The position numbers were made by a program, and so were the translations under genes. This document shows, piece by piece, positions 1-8,569 of a DNA stretch of 45,977 bases. Each line of letters starts with the position of its first letter. Within the stretch, counting starts at the first letter, position 1. The notes under the pieces are model-generated. The model was not told the DNA's origin, did not search any database, and saw nothing but the letters and a program-made list of their open reading frames with translations. The stretch covers positions 1-45,977 of the forward strand of contig JBBAOE010000024.1 in NCBI GenBank assembly GCA_040401595.1, given 5' to 3'. The stretch comes from RFPW01 sp040401595. Lineage in GTDB: Bacteria; Pseudomonadota; Gammaproteobacteria; Burkholderiales; Burkholderiaceae_E.

Positions 1-385
1 CAATCACATTGGCCGCCGCTTTGCGGGCCGCAATGTCATAGACCGAGAAACCATAGCGCACATAAATAATGTCGTCGCCTGCCCCCGCATAGCCCATGGC
101 AATAAGGTTCAGCAGCTCATCCGAACCCGTGCCGCAGACGATTTGATCGCTATCAATCTCATAGGCAGCGCCCAATGCTTCGCGCAAAGCGGTGCAAGCC
201 GGGTCAGGATAGCGCGCCAAAGAAGCGCTTTTGTCCACCAGTGCCGCCGACGCATCTGCACTGCACCCCAACGGGTTTTCATTCGCCGATAATTTAATCA
301 GCACGCGGCCATCATCCGACTTTGCTTTGCCGGGGGTGTAGGCGCTGATCGCTTCAATCCAAGGTTTGGCTATGGGTGTGTTCAT
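1..385 (-). CDS. hisC: Histidinol-phosphate aminotransferase, N-terminal part (runs off the left edge)
   Basis: This is a PLP-dependent fold-type I aminotransferase of histidine biosynthesis that converts imidazole-acetol phosphate to histidinol phosphate. The visible N-terminus starts MNTPIAKPWIEAI, followed by the family signature LSANENPLG and then YPDP and GTGSDELL, which match the substrate and PLP-binding start of HisC. Only about 128 residues lie in the window; the catalytic lysine would be outside it. An in-frame ATG four codons upstream (at 397) is an alternative start. The gene is divergent from metX with about 110 bp between them. Confidence 0.85.
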   Translation of the reverse strand, partial: MNTPIAKPWIEAISAYTPGKAKSDDGRVLIKLSANENPLGCSADASAALVDKSASLARYPDPACTALREALGAAYEIDSDQIVCGTGSDELLNLIAMGYAGAGDDIIYVRYGFSVYDIAARKAAANVI

Positions 386-493
386 GCCCGCGGCCATAGC
401 GGCGGCGGCGGCGAAGCGCAACGTGTCGCCAACTCACTAGGGTCAGGACCACTTCTTTTGCGAGTTTCTGTTGTTTCGCACGAAACCGCTGAT

Positions 494-1627
494 ATGGCGT
501 TCCTCATGCAGAATGACACGCGTTTCGGTCTGGATAAAAAGACACAGTTGCTTGGGCCAGTGCAGCTCGACAGCGGTGTAGAGTTTGCGCCTGTCGACTT
601 TGCCTATGAAACTTATGGTACACTGAACGCCGACAAATCCAACGCCATCCTGATTTGCCACGCGCTCACCGGTGACCAATATGTGGCATCGAACCACCCC
701 GTTACCGGCAAGGCAGGCTGGTGGACGCGGATGGTTGGCCCCGGCAAGCCTATCGACCCCGCGCGCCATTGCATTATCAGCATAAATGTTCTTGGCAGCT
801 GTATGGGATCATCTGGTCCCGCCAGCATCGATCCTGCAACAGGCGCGCCTTATGCGATGGGTTTTCCCGTTATCACTATTGCCGACATGGTCCGTGCGCA
901 GGCTTCATTGCTGGATCATCTGGGTATCGAAACATTGGAGGCCGTGGTCGGCGGATCAATGGGCGGGATGCAGGCCTTAAGCTGGGCCGCTTTATATCCC
1001 GAACGCGTCCGTTCGGCGGTTATCATTGCATCGACCGCGCGGCATTCGGCGCAGAACATCGCCTTTCACGAGGTTGGGCGTCAGGCAATTATGGCAGACC
1101 CGCGCTGGAACAATGGCGCTTATTATGGGCATGAAGCACCCGCTGCCGGCCTTGCCGTGGCCCGCATGGCGGCGCACATCACCTATTTGTCCGAAGCGGG
1201 CCTGACCGAGAAATTCGGTCGGCGTTTGCAAAATCGCGATGCCAAAAGCTTTGGCTTTGACGCCGATTTTCAGGTCGAAAGCTATTTGCGCTATCAGGGC
1301 CTAAGCTTCGTCGACCGCTTTGACGCCAACAGCTATCTCTACATTACCCGCGCGATGGATTATTTCGATCTGGCCGAGCCGCATGACGGCGTGCTTGCCA
1401 AGGCCTTTGCCGGCACCAAAACGCGTTTCTGCCTGATCAGTTTTGACAGCGACTGGTTATATCCAACCGCAGAATCGCGGCGCATTGTACATGCGTTGAA
1501 CGCGGCGGGCGCGGCGGCGAGCTTTGTGGAACTGTCGAGCCCCTTTGGCCATGACGCATTTTTATTGGACGCCCCCGAAATGAACCGCATTGTCGATGGC
1601 TTTTTGCGCGCAGGGGAAAGCCGGTGA
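494..1627 (+). CDS. metX: Homoserine O-acyltransferase (MetX family)
   Basis: MetX acylates the hydroxyl of homoserine (classically with acetyl-CoA) to activate it for methionine synthesis in the cytosol. It has an alpha/beta-hydrolase fold: the nucleophile elbow VVGGSMGGMQ places Ser155, and SDWLYP and GHDAFLLD near the C-terminus carry the Asp and His of the triad. At 377 residues it has the usual length. In-frame TTG 458, ATG 494 and ATG 506 are all possible starts and none has a clear Shine-Dalgarno; 494 is a compromise. Its stop overlaps the metW start as GTGA, so the two are translationally coupled. Some MetX proteins use succinyl-CoA, which cannot be told from sequence by eye. Confidence 0.9.
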   Translation: MAFLMQNDTRFGLDKKTQLLGPVQLDSGVEFAPVDFAYETYGTLNADKSNAILICHALTGDQYVASNHPVTGKAGWWTRMVGPGKPIDPARHCIISINVLGSCMGSSGPASIDPATGAPYAMGFPVITIADMVRAQASLLDHLGIETLEAVVGGSMGGMQALSWAALYPERVRSAVIIASTARHSAQNIAFHEVGRQAIMADPRWNNGAYYGHEAPAAGLAVARMAAHITYLSEAGLTEKFGRRLQNRDAKSFGFDADFQVESYLRYQGLSFVDRFDANSYLYITRAMDYFDLAEPHDGVLAKAFAGTKTRFCLISFDSDWLYPTAESRRIVHALNAAGAAASFVELSSPFGHDAFLLDAPEMNRIVDGFLRAGESR

Positions 1628-2217
1628 CCGCGTTACGCTCCGACCTTGCGATTATCGCCCGCGAAGTGCGCGCCCACGCGCGTATCTTGGATGTCGGCTG
1701 CGGCGACGGTCTGTTGATGGCGGCATTGCGCGATACAAAGAATGTCGACGCGCGCGGGATGGAACTTAATGCCCGCGACGTGGCAACGGCGGTCGCCCGC
1801 GGGCTATCGGTGGTTCAAGGCGACGCCGATACCGACTTGGCAGATTATCCCGATGGTAGCTTTGACTATGCAATTTTAAGCCAGACATTGCAGACCACCA
1901 AAAGGCCGGATCTCGTGTTGGATCATTTGGTACGGATTGGACGGCAGGCCTTTGTCTCTTTCCCCAATTTTGCGCAATGGCGCATGCGTTTGGCCCATAT
2001 GTTCGGCGGACGCATGCCCGTGACGGAGCAGCTTCCCCATACATGGTATGACACGCCCAATATCCACCATGTGACCATCGACGACTTTCGCAGCTTCCTC
2101 GACGAGCGGCATATCAAGATAGAAGGCCAATGGTTTTTGTCGGGCGATAAACCGCGCAATGAACGACTTGCCAATCTGTTGGCGGAACATGCGGTGTTCC
2201 TGCTGCGACGCGATTGA
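1624..2217 (+). CDS. metW: Methionine biosynthesis protein MetW (SAM-dependent methyltransferase fold)
   Basis: MetW is the usual partner of MetX in proteobacteria and supports homoserine acylation. The 197-residue protein opens with methyltransferase motif I, ILDVGCGDGLLMAAL (about residues 21-35), then has the DYAILSQTLQ motif and the family-typical SFPNFAQWRMRL and LPHTWYDTPNIHH segments. It starts at GTG within the metX stop (GTGA overlap). MetX-MetW adjacency is well established, so the assignment is firm even though the exact biochemical role of MetW is less clear. Confidence 0.9.
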   Translation: MTALRSDLAIIAREVRAHARILDVGCGDGLLMAALRDTKNVDARGMELNARDVATAVARGLSVVQGDADTDLADYPDGSFDYAILSQTLQTTKRPDLVLDHLVRIGRQAFVSFPNFAQWRMRLAHMFGGRMPVTEQLPHTWYDTPNIHHVTIDDFRSFLDERHIKIEGQWFLSGDKPRNERLANLLAEHAVFLLRRD

Positions 2218-2280
2218 TAATGCCTGTTGCGCCTGCCTACACGCTTTGCTAGGGCCCGCCTCCTACCTGTCTAGGCGCGT

Positions 2281-2367
2281 GCGGCCATGGCGGAATTGGT
2301 AGACGCGCAACGTTGAGGTCGTTGTGGGCGAAAGCCCGTGGAAGTTCGAGTCTTCTTGGCCGCACCA
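2281..2367 (+). tRNA. tRNA-Leu (anticodon GAG)
   Basis: An 87-base class II tRNA. The acceptor stem GCGGCCA pairs with TGGCCGC before ACCA, and the CCA end is encoded. The anticodon stem CAACG/CGTTG encloses the loop TTGAGGT, giving anticodon GAG (reads CUC/CUU). The long variable arm and the GTTCGAGTC T-loop fit leucine. It lies 63 bp after metW and marks the left edge of the accessory island; its 3' end is a classical integration site for mobile elements. Confidence 0.93.
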
Positions 2368-2654
2368 GACAGTCTCAGTATCCCGACTCATTTTTCGGCT
2401 TGACCAGCCATCCGGTCGGAACCCCGCAATACTGCGCGCTCCCCGTGAGCATGGAACATCAACTGCAGTCGAGAGACCGTCAGAACCAAAAAGCTGGCGC
2501 TGGAAAACGCGCCCGGTCTCTGGTACCGAGTTTTCTGACTGCAATGGGATTATCAGGCTTGTTCGAACGCGAGCGCTGCACGCTGGCCCTGCCAATTGAG
2601 TGGGAGGTCGGCTGCAAGAAGTGCGCGTGCATCAAGCGATGGCGGCTGACGACC
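2368..2654. other. Non-coding stretch after the tRNA, no recognisable gene
   Basis: Between the CCA end of the tRNA and the first recognisable P450 residues there is about 290 bp with no coding signal I trust. A reading frame is open across it, but its predicted residues resemble no family I know. It most likely contains the junction between core chromosome and island. Confidence 0.4.
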
Positions 2655-2909
2655 TTCGCCAATCGCGATCCCCGTCGTTATCCCGAACCTAACAGGTTCG
2701 ACATTTCGCGCGGGTCCGCTGACCATATGGGCTTTGGGCAGGGCACGCACATGTGCGCAGGGATGCATCTCGCGCGGATGGAAATCACCGCTGTCCTGCA
2801 AGCCTTGACGGCGACTGTGTCGGAGTTTGTCATTCACAAGGCCGAACGCAGACCGCACAATACATTGCGGGGGCTCCATCGTCTGGAAACGAGCCTGATC
2901 GCGGCCTGA
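2655..2909 (+). pseudogene. Cytochrome P450, C-terminal fragment with the heme-binding loop
   Basis: About 84 residues match the end of a bacterial class I cytochrome P450. FANRDPRRYPEP is the conserved stretch before the heme loop. FGQGTHMCAG is the heme-ligand signature, with the axial Cys encoded at 2754-2756, followed by MHLARMEI of the L helix. About four fifths of the gene, including the I helix and ExxR motif, is missing and replaced by unrelated sequence. The stop TGA at 2907 looks native. It is a relic; the orphan ferredoxin/reductase pair at 21,932-23,471 could once have served such an enzyme. Confidence 0.85.
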
Positions 2910-3086
2910 CTGCGTCAGGTTATACTGCGGAAGCCGTGGTTGCCGCCTGCAGGCGTCGCGACGAAGCCAGCGGGCTTGCTGACGCGATGCAGACGGTTCA
3001 ACCTCACAGGACATGCTCTAGTATCATCCGAGGCTGTATGCGTTTGGTGGTTCACGTTTGCATGCACTCGCCTAAAGCCGGTGCCG

Positions 3087-3851
3087 CTACCAGGTAAAGG
3101 TCAAGTGTCCCAATCTCTGAAAATCAATTCTGACAGGGACGCCCAGCTCCAGGTAAGGCGCTGATGTCAAGCCCCCGGTCAGGATCATGAACCCTGCGGG
3201 CAGCATTTCGCCTGAGGCTTCTAGCTCATGGCAAAGCCATGCCAGAGCCTCTAGCGGCCCACCCATGGCTGCAGAAGAATGGCCCGTGAGCGAGTCCTGT
3301 CCTTCAGGCGTCAGAGAAACTGCGAGACCGTCGTTTTGCAGCACTTCGGGACCATGCGGCTTGCCCAGAACAAACCCTGCCGCCGAGCTGTTGTCAGCGA
3401 CATTATCCTCATAACGGAACACGTAGTCGTGATAGCGAGTGTCGACGATCTCGAGAGCGGGGAATACCGCGTCCACCAGAGAGAATAGGTTTTCACGCGT
3501 TGTTGGTGCAACGACCATGTCCCTCGCGGTGCGGAGGGCAATTTCAGGTTCGGCCCTTGGGTGTATCAAGGGGGTAATTACACCGCCGCCGAAATCCATG
3601 TCTTTTGTGAGGTGTCCGAAGTTGGGTCGGTCGATGTTCATTTGCTGACGCATCGCTGCGCTGGTGTAGCCGAGCTTGATCCCACAACGGGGCTGGCCGA
3701 CCATTGCCAGAGTTCTCGCTGCGATCCGCTGCGCTTGCTTGGGGGAAATGTCCGGCCAGCTGTCGGTTACGAGGTCCGTTGAAACCCCTGCTTTGCGAGC
3801 GTCAAACAGTCGCCTTGCTTCGGTTTCTATCCTGGCTGCATCATCTGGCAC
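3087..3851 (-). CDS. Hydratase/decarboxylase family protein (2-oxopent-4-enoate hydratase-like)
   Basis: A 254-residue member of the fumarylacetoacetase-like MhpD/DmpE/DmpH family, which hydrate or decarboxylate 2-hydroxydienoates in meta-cleavage pathways. Family hallmarks are GIKLGYTS, PRAEPEIAL (metal-binding Glu residues), the ALEIVDTRY segment, VADNSSAAGFVLG and LTGGLTSAP near the end. It starts with GTG 43 bp from the left end of an IS6-family element, so its original promoter has probably been displaced. It is oriented away from the meta operon and is a third paralogue beside the two in that operon. Hydratase versus decarboxylase cannot be settled by eye. Confidence 0.8.
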   Translation of the reverse strand: MPDDAARIETEARRLFDARKAGVSTDLVTDSWPDISPKQAQRIAARTLAMVGQPRCGIKLGYTSAAMRQQMNIDRPNFGHLTKDMDFGGGVITPLIHPRAEPEIALRTARDMVVAPTTRENLFSLVDAVFPALEIVDTRYHDYVFRYEDNVADNSSAAGFVLGKPHGPEVLQNDGLAVSLTPEGQDSLTGHSSAAMGGPLEALAWLCHELEASGEMLPAGFMILTGGLTSAPYLELGVPVRIDFQRLGHLTFTW

Positions 3852-3893
3852 TTATCAGTCTACCTTTCCGACCCTCGTATATGTGTCGGCAGG

Positions 3894-4735
3894 GGTGCTG
3901 TCAAAGCAAACGCACCTGATTGAAAAGTGAGCCGGTGAGGGTAGGGCGGATCCATACCTCGACCTCGCAAACCAGCCAGTCCATTCCGCTATTTCAACTC
4001 TTCGCCCGAGATCATTCGGCTCGCGGTGCTGATGTATGTGCGGTTTCCTTTGTCGTTGCGGAATGTGGAAAACCTGCTGTTCGAACGCGGTATCGACATA
4101 TGTCACGAGACGGTGCGCCTGTGATGGAACCGGTTCGGTCCGATGTTCGCTGCTGACATCCGGCGACAACGGGTCAGCCGAATGAAGGGTTTTCGCCACT
4201 GGCGCTGGCACCTTGATGAGGTCTTCGTGCGGATCAATGGAGAGCGTCACTATTTGTGGCGAGCGGTCGATCACGAAGGTGAGATCCTCGAAAGCTACGT
4301 CACGAAGAAGCGCGATAAGGCTGCGGCCTTGGCGTTTCTGAAGAAGGCGTTGAAGCGGCACGGAAGGACCGAGACAATCGTCACCGATGGCATGCGCTCC
4401 TACCCTGCAGCAATGCGCGAACTGGGGAACCTCGAACGCCGCGAGATGGGCCGCTGGGCCAACAACCGGGTTGAGAATTCGCACTTGCCGTTCCGACGAC
4501 GTGAGCGTGCCATGCAACGATTTCGGCAGATGAAGTCGCTACAGAAATTCGCTTCAGTTCACGCCTCCCTCCACAACCACTTTAGCCAGGACCGCCATCT
4601 CACTGATCGCCAGACCTACAAGCTTCGCCGCTCGGTCGCCCTTGCCGAGTGGCAAAACCTCATGGCCTGGTCAGTCTAACGCTAACCGCTCTCCACTTGG
4701 CAGAGATCGCCCTTCCCCAGCGCCCGTTACAGCAC
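3894..4735 (+). mobile_element. IS6-family insertion sequence, left end present, right end lost
   Basis: The left terminus GGTGCTGTCA at 3894-3903 matches the terminus GGTGCTGTCA at 29,737-29,746 of the other IS6 copy, which supports it as the inverted repeat. The right terminus is absent: sequence passes directly into the truncated reductase gene near 4735. The right boundary is therefore approximate. Confidence 0.65.
3951..4679 (+). pseudogene. IS6-family transposase with an in-frame stop
   Basis: Reading from about 3951 the frame gives RKPASPFRYFNSSPE, RFPLSLRNVENLL and HETVRL, then a TGA at 4122-4124 where the family has Trp, and continues WNRFGPMFAADIRR. The rest is a normal DDE transposase: HLDEVFVRI (first Asp), IVTDGMRSYPAA (second Asp), RWANNRVENSHLPFRRRERAM (Glu), ending LAEWQNLMAWSV. 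Residues downstream of the stop could be made from ATG 4143 but would lack the N-terminal DNA-binding domain. No convincing start codon survives at the N-terminus either. Confidence 0.85.
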
Positions 4736-4741
4736 CCGCTG

Positions 4742-5453
4742 ATGGACTTCGAGCGCGACGAAGGGCGCGCGCTCGCCTGCTGTGCGACTGCCGAGAGCGA
4801 CCTCGTTATCGAAGCCGAGATCGACGAGGAGCCGGACGCTCAGAATATCCCGATCCGCGATTTCGCAGGTCGGGTAGCCAGGATCGAGGATCTGACGCCG
4901 ACAATCAAGGGCGTCTGGATCGAATTGGACGGCACCGAGGGCATCCATTTCCAGGCCGGTCAGTATGTTAACCTGGCGCTGCCCGATGATATCGGCAGCC
5001 GCGCCTTCTCGATCGCCAGCGTTCCAGCTGAAAGTAATCTGATCGAACTGAATGTCCGGCGCGTGCCCGGAGGCGCGGGCACCGCTCACATCCATGATCG
5101 GCTCGCCCCCGGCGATCCGATCAAGTTCACCGGCCCCTATGGCCGTTTCTTCGTGCGTAAGTCCGCGAACCTGCCGATGATCTTTTTCGCGGGCGGTTCG
5201 GGCCTGTCGAGCCCGCGCTCGATGATTCTCGATCTCCTAGCAGAAGGCTGCAACCTACCGTTCACTTTGATCAACGGGCAGCGCAACCTGTCTGAACTCT
5301 ATTATCACGCCGAATTCGAGGCGCTTGCCCGCGAGCATGGCAATTTCCGCCTTGATGCAGGGACGGCTGTTCGAGCGAGACATCTACACCGAGAAATTCG
5401 TTTCCGCAGCTGATGCGCAGCAGGTGCGCTCGCCCTTGTTCCGAGCGCTCTGA
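4742..5453 (+). pseudogene. Phenol hydroxylase P5-type reductase, broken
   Basis: This is a relic of the NADH reductase component (DmpP-like) of a multicomponent phenol hydroxylase. It starts inside the N-terminal plant-type ferredoxin domain at MDFERDEGRALACC, so only the last [2Fe-2S] cysteine region remains. It then keeps the FAD domain (SRAFSIAS), the NAD-binding loop FFAGGSGLSSP and NGQRNLSELYY. At about 5350 an internal deletion shifts the frame: after HGNFR the native C-terminus LMQGRLFERDIYTEKF ending SPLFRAL and stop 5451 is found in another frame. The 5' loss coincides with the IS6 relic. The oxygenase genes of this system are not in the window. Confidence 0.85.
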
Positions 5454-5572
5454 TTCTAATGAAAACCATTCGGTATCGCTTTGGCTCCGAAATGGTATTT
5501 GAAGGTAACGGAGTGCTTGCTTAGGAAACAGGCCGAGAGATCGGATTACCGAAGGCAAGCTGGAGGATAGCG

Positions 5573-5893
5573 ATGGCACAGGCAGGTTCGGACAAATGGG
5601 CGATTGCAATCGCCGGGGGTGAGGCGGAGTTCGCCTGCACTGCCGGTCAATCTTTGCTCACTGCCATGATTGCAGCCCGCCAATCCGCCATCAAGGTTGG
5701 CTGCCGCAGCGGTGGCTGCGGGGTCTGCCGGGTCCGGGTGCTCGAGGGGCGCTATCAGAGCCAGAAGATGACCCGATCGCGCATTTCCGAAGCTGACGAG
5801 GCCGAGGGCATCGTGCTGGCCTGCCGCATCCTGCCGCAGAGCAATCTGAGGGTTGAGCCGCTTCCCCTTACCACCCGCGGAGCAATGGCATGA
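5573..5893 (+). CDS. Plant-type [2Fe-2S] ferredoxin of the meta-cleavage operon (XylT/DmpQ-like)
   Basis: A 106-residue chloroplast-type ferredoxin. The cluster ligands are Cys in VGCRSGGCGVCRVRV (C-x4-C-x2-C) and the later LACRI. In xyl, dmp and nah operons such a ferredoxin re-reduces catechol 2,3-dioxygenase that has been oxidised by poor substrates; that role is inferred here from homology and from the C23O in the same operon. A good Shine-Dalgarno, CTGGAGGATAGCG, precedes ATG 5573. It is the first gene of the operon and its stop overlaps the next start (GCATGAG). Confidence 0.88.
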   Translation: MAQAGSDKWAIAIAGGEAEFACTAGQSLLTAMIAARQSAIKVGCRSGGCGVCRVRVLEGRYQSQKMTRSRISEADEAEGIVLACRILPQSNLRVEPLPLTTRGAMA

Positions 5894-6297
5894 GCCAATC
5901 CGCATCGGGGCTGCAAAAGGCGCTTGCCGCAGCGTTCGCCAAAGCGGAAGCGCTGGGCGTGGCGGTCAACATCGCGGTGGTCGATGGCGGCGGCAATCTG
6001 GCGGCGTTCCTGCGAATGCCGGGGGCCTTTCTGGCATCGACCGACATCGCCATAGACAAGGCCTGGACGGCGAACAGCTTTGGAATGTCTACGGCCGCAT
6101 TTTCACAGATGCTGGAAGGCGAAGTCGCACCGGTTCGTGAGGGCCTGCTGCGGCGACCGCGGGTCACGGTAATTCCCGGTGGGCTCCCTGTCCGGCAAGA
6201 TGGGCAATTGATTGGCGGCATTGGCGTTTCCGGCGCAAGCGCAGCTCAGGACGAAGAAATTGCCATGTGCGGGCTTAAGGCCCTGTTGGAGAGTTGA
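5890..6297 (+). CDS. GlcG/HbpS-family small protein
   Basis: A 135-residue protein of the GlcG/HbpS (DUF336) family, recognised from VNIAVVDGGGNLAAFLRM, the STDIAIDKAWTA segment and the glycine-rich end GGIGVSGASAAQDEEIA. Family members are small alpha/beta proteins, some binding heme or acting as sensors; members occur inside meta-cleavage operons without a settled role. It overlaps the ferredoxin gene by 4 bp and is followed immediately (no gap) by the dehydrogenase, so co-translation is likely. Confidence 0.75.
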   Translation: MSQSASGLQKALAAAFAKAEALGVAVNIAVVDGGGNLAAFLRMPGAFLASTDIAIDKAWTANSFGMSTAAFSQMLEGEVAPVREGLLRRPRVTVIPGGLPVRQDGQLIGGIGVSGASAAQDEEIAMCGLKALLES

Positions 6298-7758
6298 GTG
6301 ACGGATTTCCTGCATTTCATTGACGGAGACTTTACGGCTGGAACAAGCGGCAAGCGCTTCGAGAAGCGGCGGCCGCATGATGGCTCGCTGGTCGGCCATG
6401 TCGTCGAAGGCGGCGCAGCGGAAATAGACACCGCAGTCCAGGCGGCGCGCGCGGCAATGCGAGGGCCTTGGGCAAGGCTGAGCGTGGATGATCGGGCGGA
6501 CCTGATGCGCGCAATCGCCGATGGCATCACCCGCCGCTTCAACGATTTTGTCGAAGCCGAAATGGCCGACACCGGGCAGCCGCGCGGGACCATGGAGCAC
6601 GCCTTCATTCCGCGCGGTGCCGCCAATTTCAAGGCCTTCGCCGACATCATCAAGAACGTCTCCACCGAGAGCTTCGAGATGCAGACCCCCGACGGCAAGG
6701 GCGCGCTTAACTATGCGATCCGCCGCCCCAAGGGCGTGATCGGAGTGATCTGTCCGTGGAACGCGCCGCTGCTGCTGATGACTTGGAAAGTCGCTCCGGC
6801 GTTGGCTTGTGGCAATGCCGTGATCGTCAAGCCGTCTGAAGAAACTCCAGGCACCGCGACACTGCTGGGCGAAGTCATGAACGAGGTTGGCGTGCCTAAG
6901 GGCGTGTACAACGTCGTCCACGGGTTCGGCCCGGACTCGGCCGGCGCATTCTTGACCGAGCACCCAGGGGTCGATGCCATCACCTTTACCGGAGAAACCC
7001 GCACCGGCACCGCAATCATGCAGTCGGCGGCTAAAGGCCTGCGTGACGTCTCGTTCGAGCTTGGCGGCAAGAACAGCGCGATCGTTTTCGCCGATGCCGA
7101 CATGGACGTGACGATGGAAGCGATCGGCAGATCGGCTTTCCTGAATTGCGGGCAGGTGTGTCTGGGTACCGAGCGGATTTTGGTCGAGCGCCCGCTGTTC
7201 GAGCGGTTCGTTGCAGCGCTCAAAGCCAAGGCCGAAGCGCTAAAGCCCGGTGCGCCCAATGACAAGGCGAGCACTTTCGGCCCACTGATTTCGCAAGAGC
7301 ACCGCCAGAAGGTGCTGTCATACTATACCAAGGCGGTCGAGCAGGGCGCGACGGTTGTGACGGGTGGCGGCATTCCCGACATGCCGGAAGACCTGGCTGG
7401 GGGCAGCTGGATCCAGCCGACCATCTGGACCGGCCTGGCCGACGATGCAGCAGCGGTGACCGAAGAGATCTTCGGCCCTTGCTGCCACGTCAGGCCTTTC
7501 GATTCCGAAGAGGAAGCGATCGGCATCGCCAACGATACGGAATACGGTCTGTCCGCTTCGATCTTCACCACCAACTTGGCGCGCGCGCACCGCGTAGCGG
7601 CGCAGGTCGATGTTGGCATCACTTGGGTGAACAGCTGGTTCCTGCGCGATCTGCGCACCCCGTTCGGCGGCTCCAAGCAATCCGGTATCGGCCGCGAAGG
7701 CGGGGTTCACAGCCTCGAATTCTACACCGAACTCCGCAACATCTGTGTGAAGTTGTAA
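6298..7758 (+). CDS. 2-hydroxymuconic semialdehyde dehydrogenase
   Basis: An NAD-dependent aldehyde dehydrogenase (XylG/DmpC type) that oxidises the ring-cleavage product 2-hydroxymuconic semialdehyde to 4-oxalocrotonate. The 486-residue protein has the oxyanion Asn154 in CPWNAP, the general-base Glu254 in ELGGKN and the nucleophile Cys288 in NCGQVCLGTER. It ends with FGGSKQSGIGREGG typical of the subfamily. It starts at GTG directly after the preceding stop TGA. The gene defines the 4-oxalocrotonate branch; no semialdehyde hydrolase (XylF/DmpD) gene is present. Confidence 0.92.
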   Translation: MTDFLHFIDGDFTAGTSGKRFEKRRPHDGSLVGHVVEGGAAEIDTAVQAARAAMRGPWARLSVDDRADLMRAIADGITRRFNDFVEAEMADTGQPRGTMEHAFIPRGAANFKAFADIIKNVSTESFEMQTPDGKGALNYAIRRPKGVIGVICPWNAPLLLMTWKVAPALACGNAVIVKPSEETPGTATLLGEVMNEVGVPKGVYNVVHGFGPDSAGAFLTEHPGVDAITFTGETRTGTAIMQSAAKGLRDVSFELGGKNSAIVFADADMDVTMEAIGRSAFLNCGQVCLGTERILVERPLFERFVAALKAKAEALKPGAPNDKASTFGPLISQEHRQKVLSYYTKAVEQGATVVTGGGIPDMPEDLAGGSWIQPTIWTGLADDAAAVTEEIFGPCCHVRPFDSEEEAIGIANDTEYGLSASIFTTNLARAHRVAAQVDVGITWVNSWFLRDLRTPFGGSKQSGIGREGGVHSLEFYTELRNICVKL

Positions 7759-7762
7759 ACCC

Positions 7763-8569
7763 ATGGCACTGCAAAAATCCCTGATCGAGCGCTTCGGCGA
7801 TGAACTCTACGAAGCGCGTGTTGCCGGCCAAACGGTGCCCAACCTGCGCGACCGGGCGGAGGGCATGACGATCGTCGATGCCTACCAGGTGCAGGCGCGG
7901 ATGATCGCACGGCGGCTCGCCGCGGGCGAAGCTGTGGTCGGAAAGAAGATCGGCGTCACTTCGAAGGCGGTACAGCAAGCGATCGGAGTGTTCGAGCCAG
8001 ATTTCGGCATCCTCACCTCGGGTATGGTCTATGAGGATGGCGCGACCATCCCGGCGGGCACGCTGATTCAGCCCAAAGCAGAAGGCGAGATCGCCTTCGT
8101 GCTGAAGCGCGATCTGGTCGGACCCGGGATCACTGCGGCAGAAGTAATCTCCGCCACTGACCATGTCAGCGCCTGCTTCGAAATCGTCGATAGCCGGATC
8201 AAGGACTGGGACATCCGCATCCAGGATACGGTTGCCGACAATGCCTCATGCGGGGTCTACGTGGTAGGCCAGGACAAGGTCGATCCGCGCGATGTCGATC
8301 TGGCGCTCGCCGGTATGGTTGCCGAACGCAATGGCGAGATTGCGGTGACCGGCGCGGGCGCGGCGGTGCAAGGTTCTCCGGCCAATGCGGTGGCCTGGCT
8401 TGCCAACACGCTCGGTCGGCTAGGTACACCGCTGCTTGCCGGTGAGACGATCCTGTCGGGTGCCCTCGCCCCCATGTTCCTGTTCGACCCCGGCGACACG
8501 CTGACCATGCGCGTCGGCGGGATCGGTTCCTGCACGATTTCATTCGCGAAGGAGTTGGTCGATGCTTGA
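7763..8569 (+). CDS. 2-hydroxypenta-2,4-dienoate (2-oxopent-4-enoate) hydratase
   Basis: This metal-dependent enzyme (XylJ/DmpE type, MhpD family) adds water to 2-hydroxypenta-2,4-dienoate to give 4-hydroxy-2-oxovalerate. The 268-residue chain shows GKKIGVTSKAVQ, PDFGILTSGM, the acidic metal site PKAEGEIAF, ACFEIVDSRI, VADNASCGVYV and ILSGALAP. It lies 4 bp after the dehydrogenase and overlaps the decarboxylase by 8 bp. Assigned as hydratase rather than decarboxylase because its sequence is closer to XylJ/DmpE and the next gene has the decarboxylase features. Confidence 0.88.
   Translation: MALQKSLIERFGDELYEARVAGQTVPNLRDRAEGMTIVDAYQVQARMIARRLAAGEAVVGKKIGVTSKAVQQAIGVFEPDFGILTSGMVYEDGATIPAGTLIQPKAEGEIAFVLKRDLVGPGITAAEVISATDHVSACFEIVDSRIKDWDIRIQDTVADNASCGVYVVGQDKVDPRDVDLALAGMVAERNGEIAVTGAGAAVQGSPANAVAWLANTLGRLGTPLLAGETILSGALAPMFLFDPGDTLTMRVGGIGSCTISFAKELVDA

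Noticed and set aside
386..493. Possible SAM riboswitch upstream of metX
   Set aside because: SAM-II elements occur before met genes in alphaproteobacteria, but I could not match the conserved core or pseudoknot in this short region.
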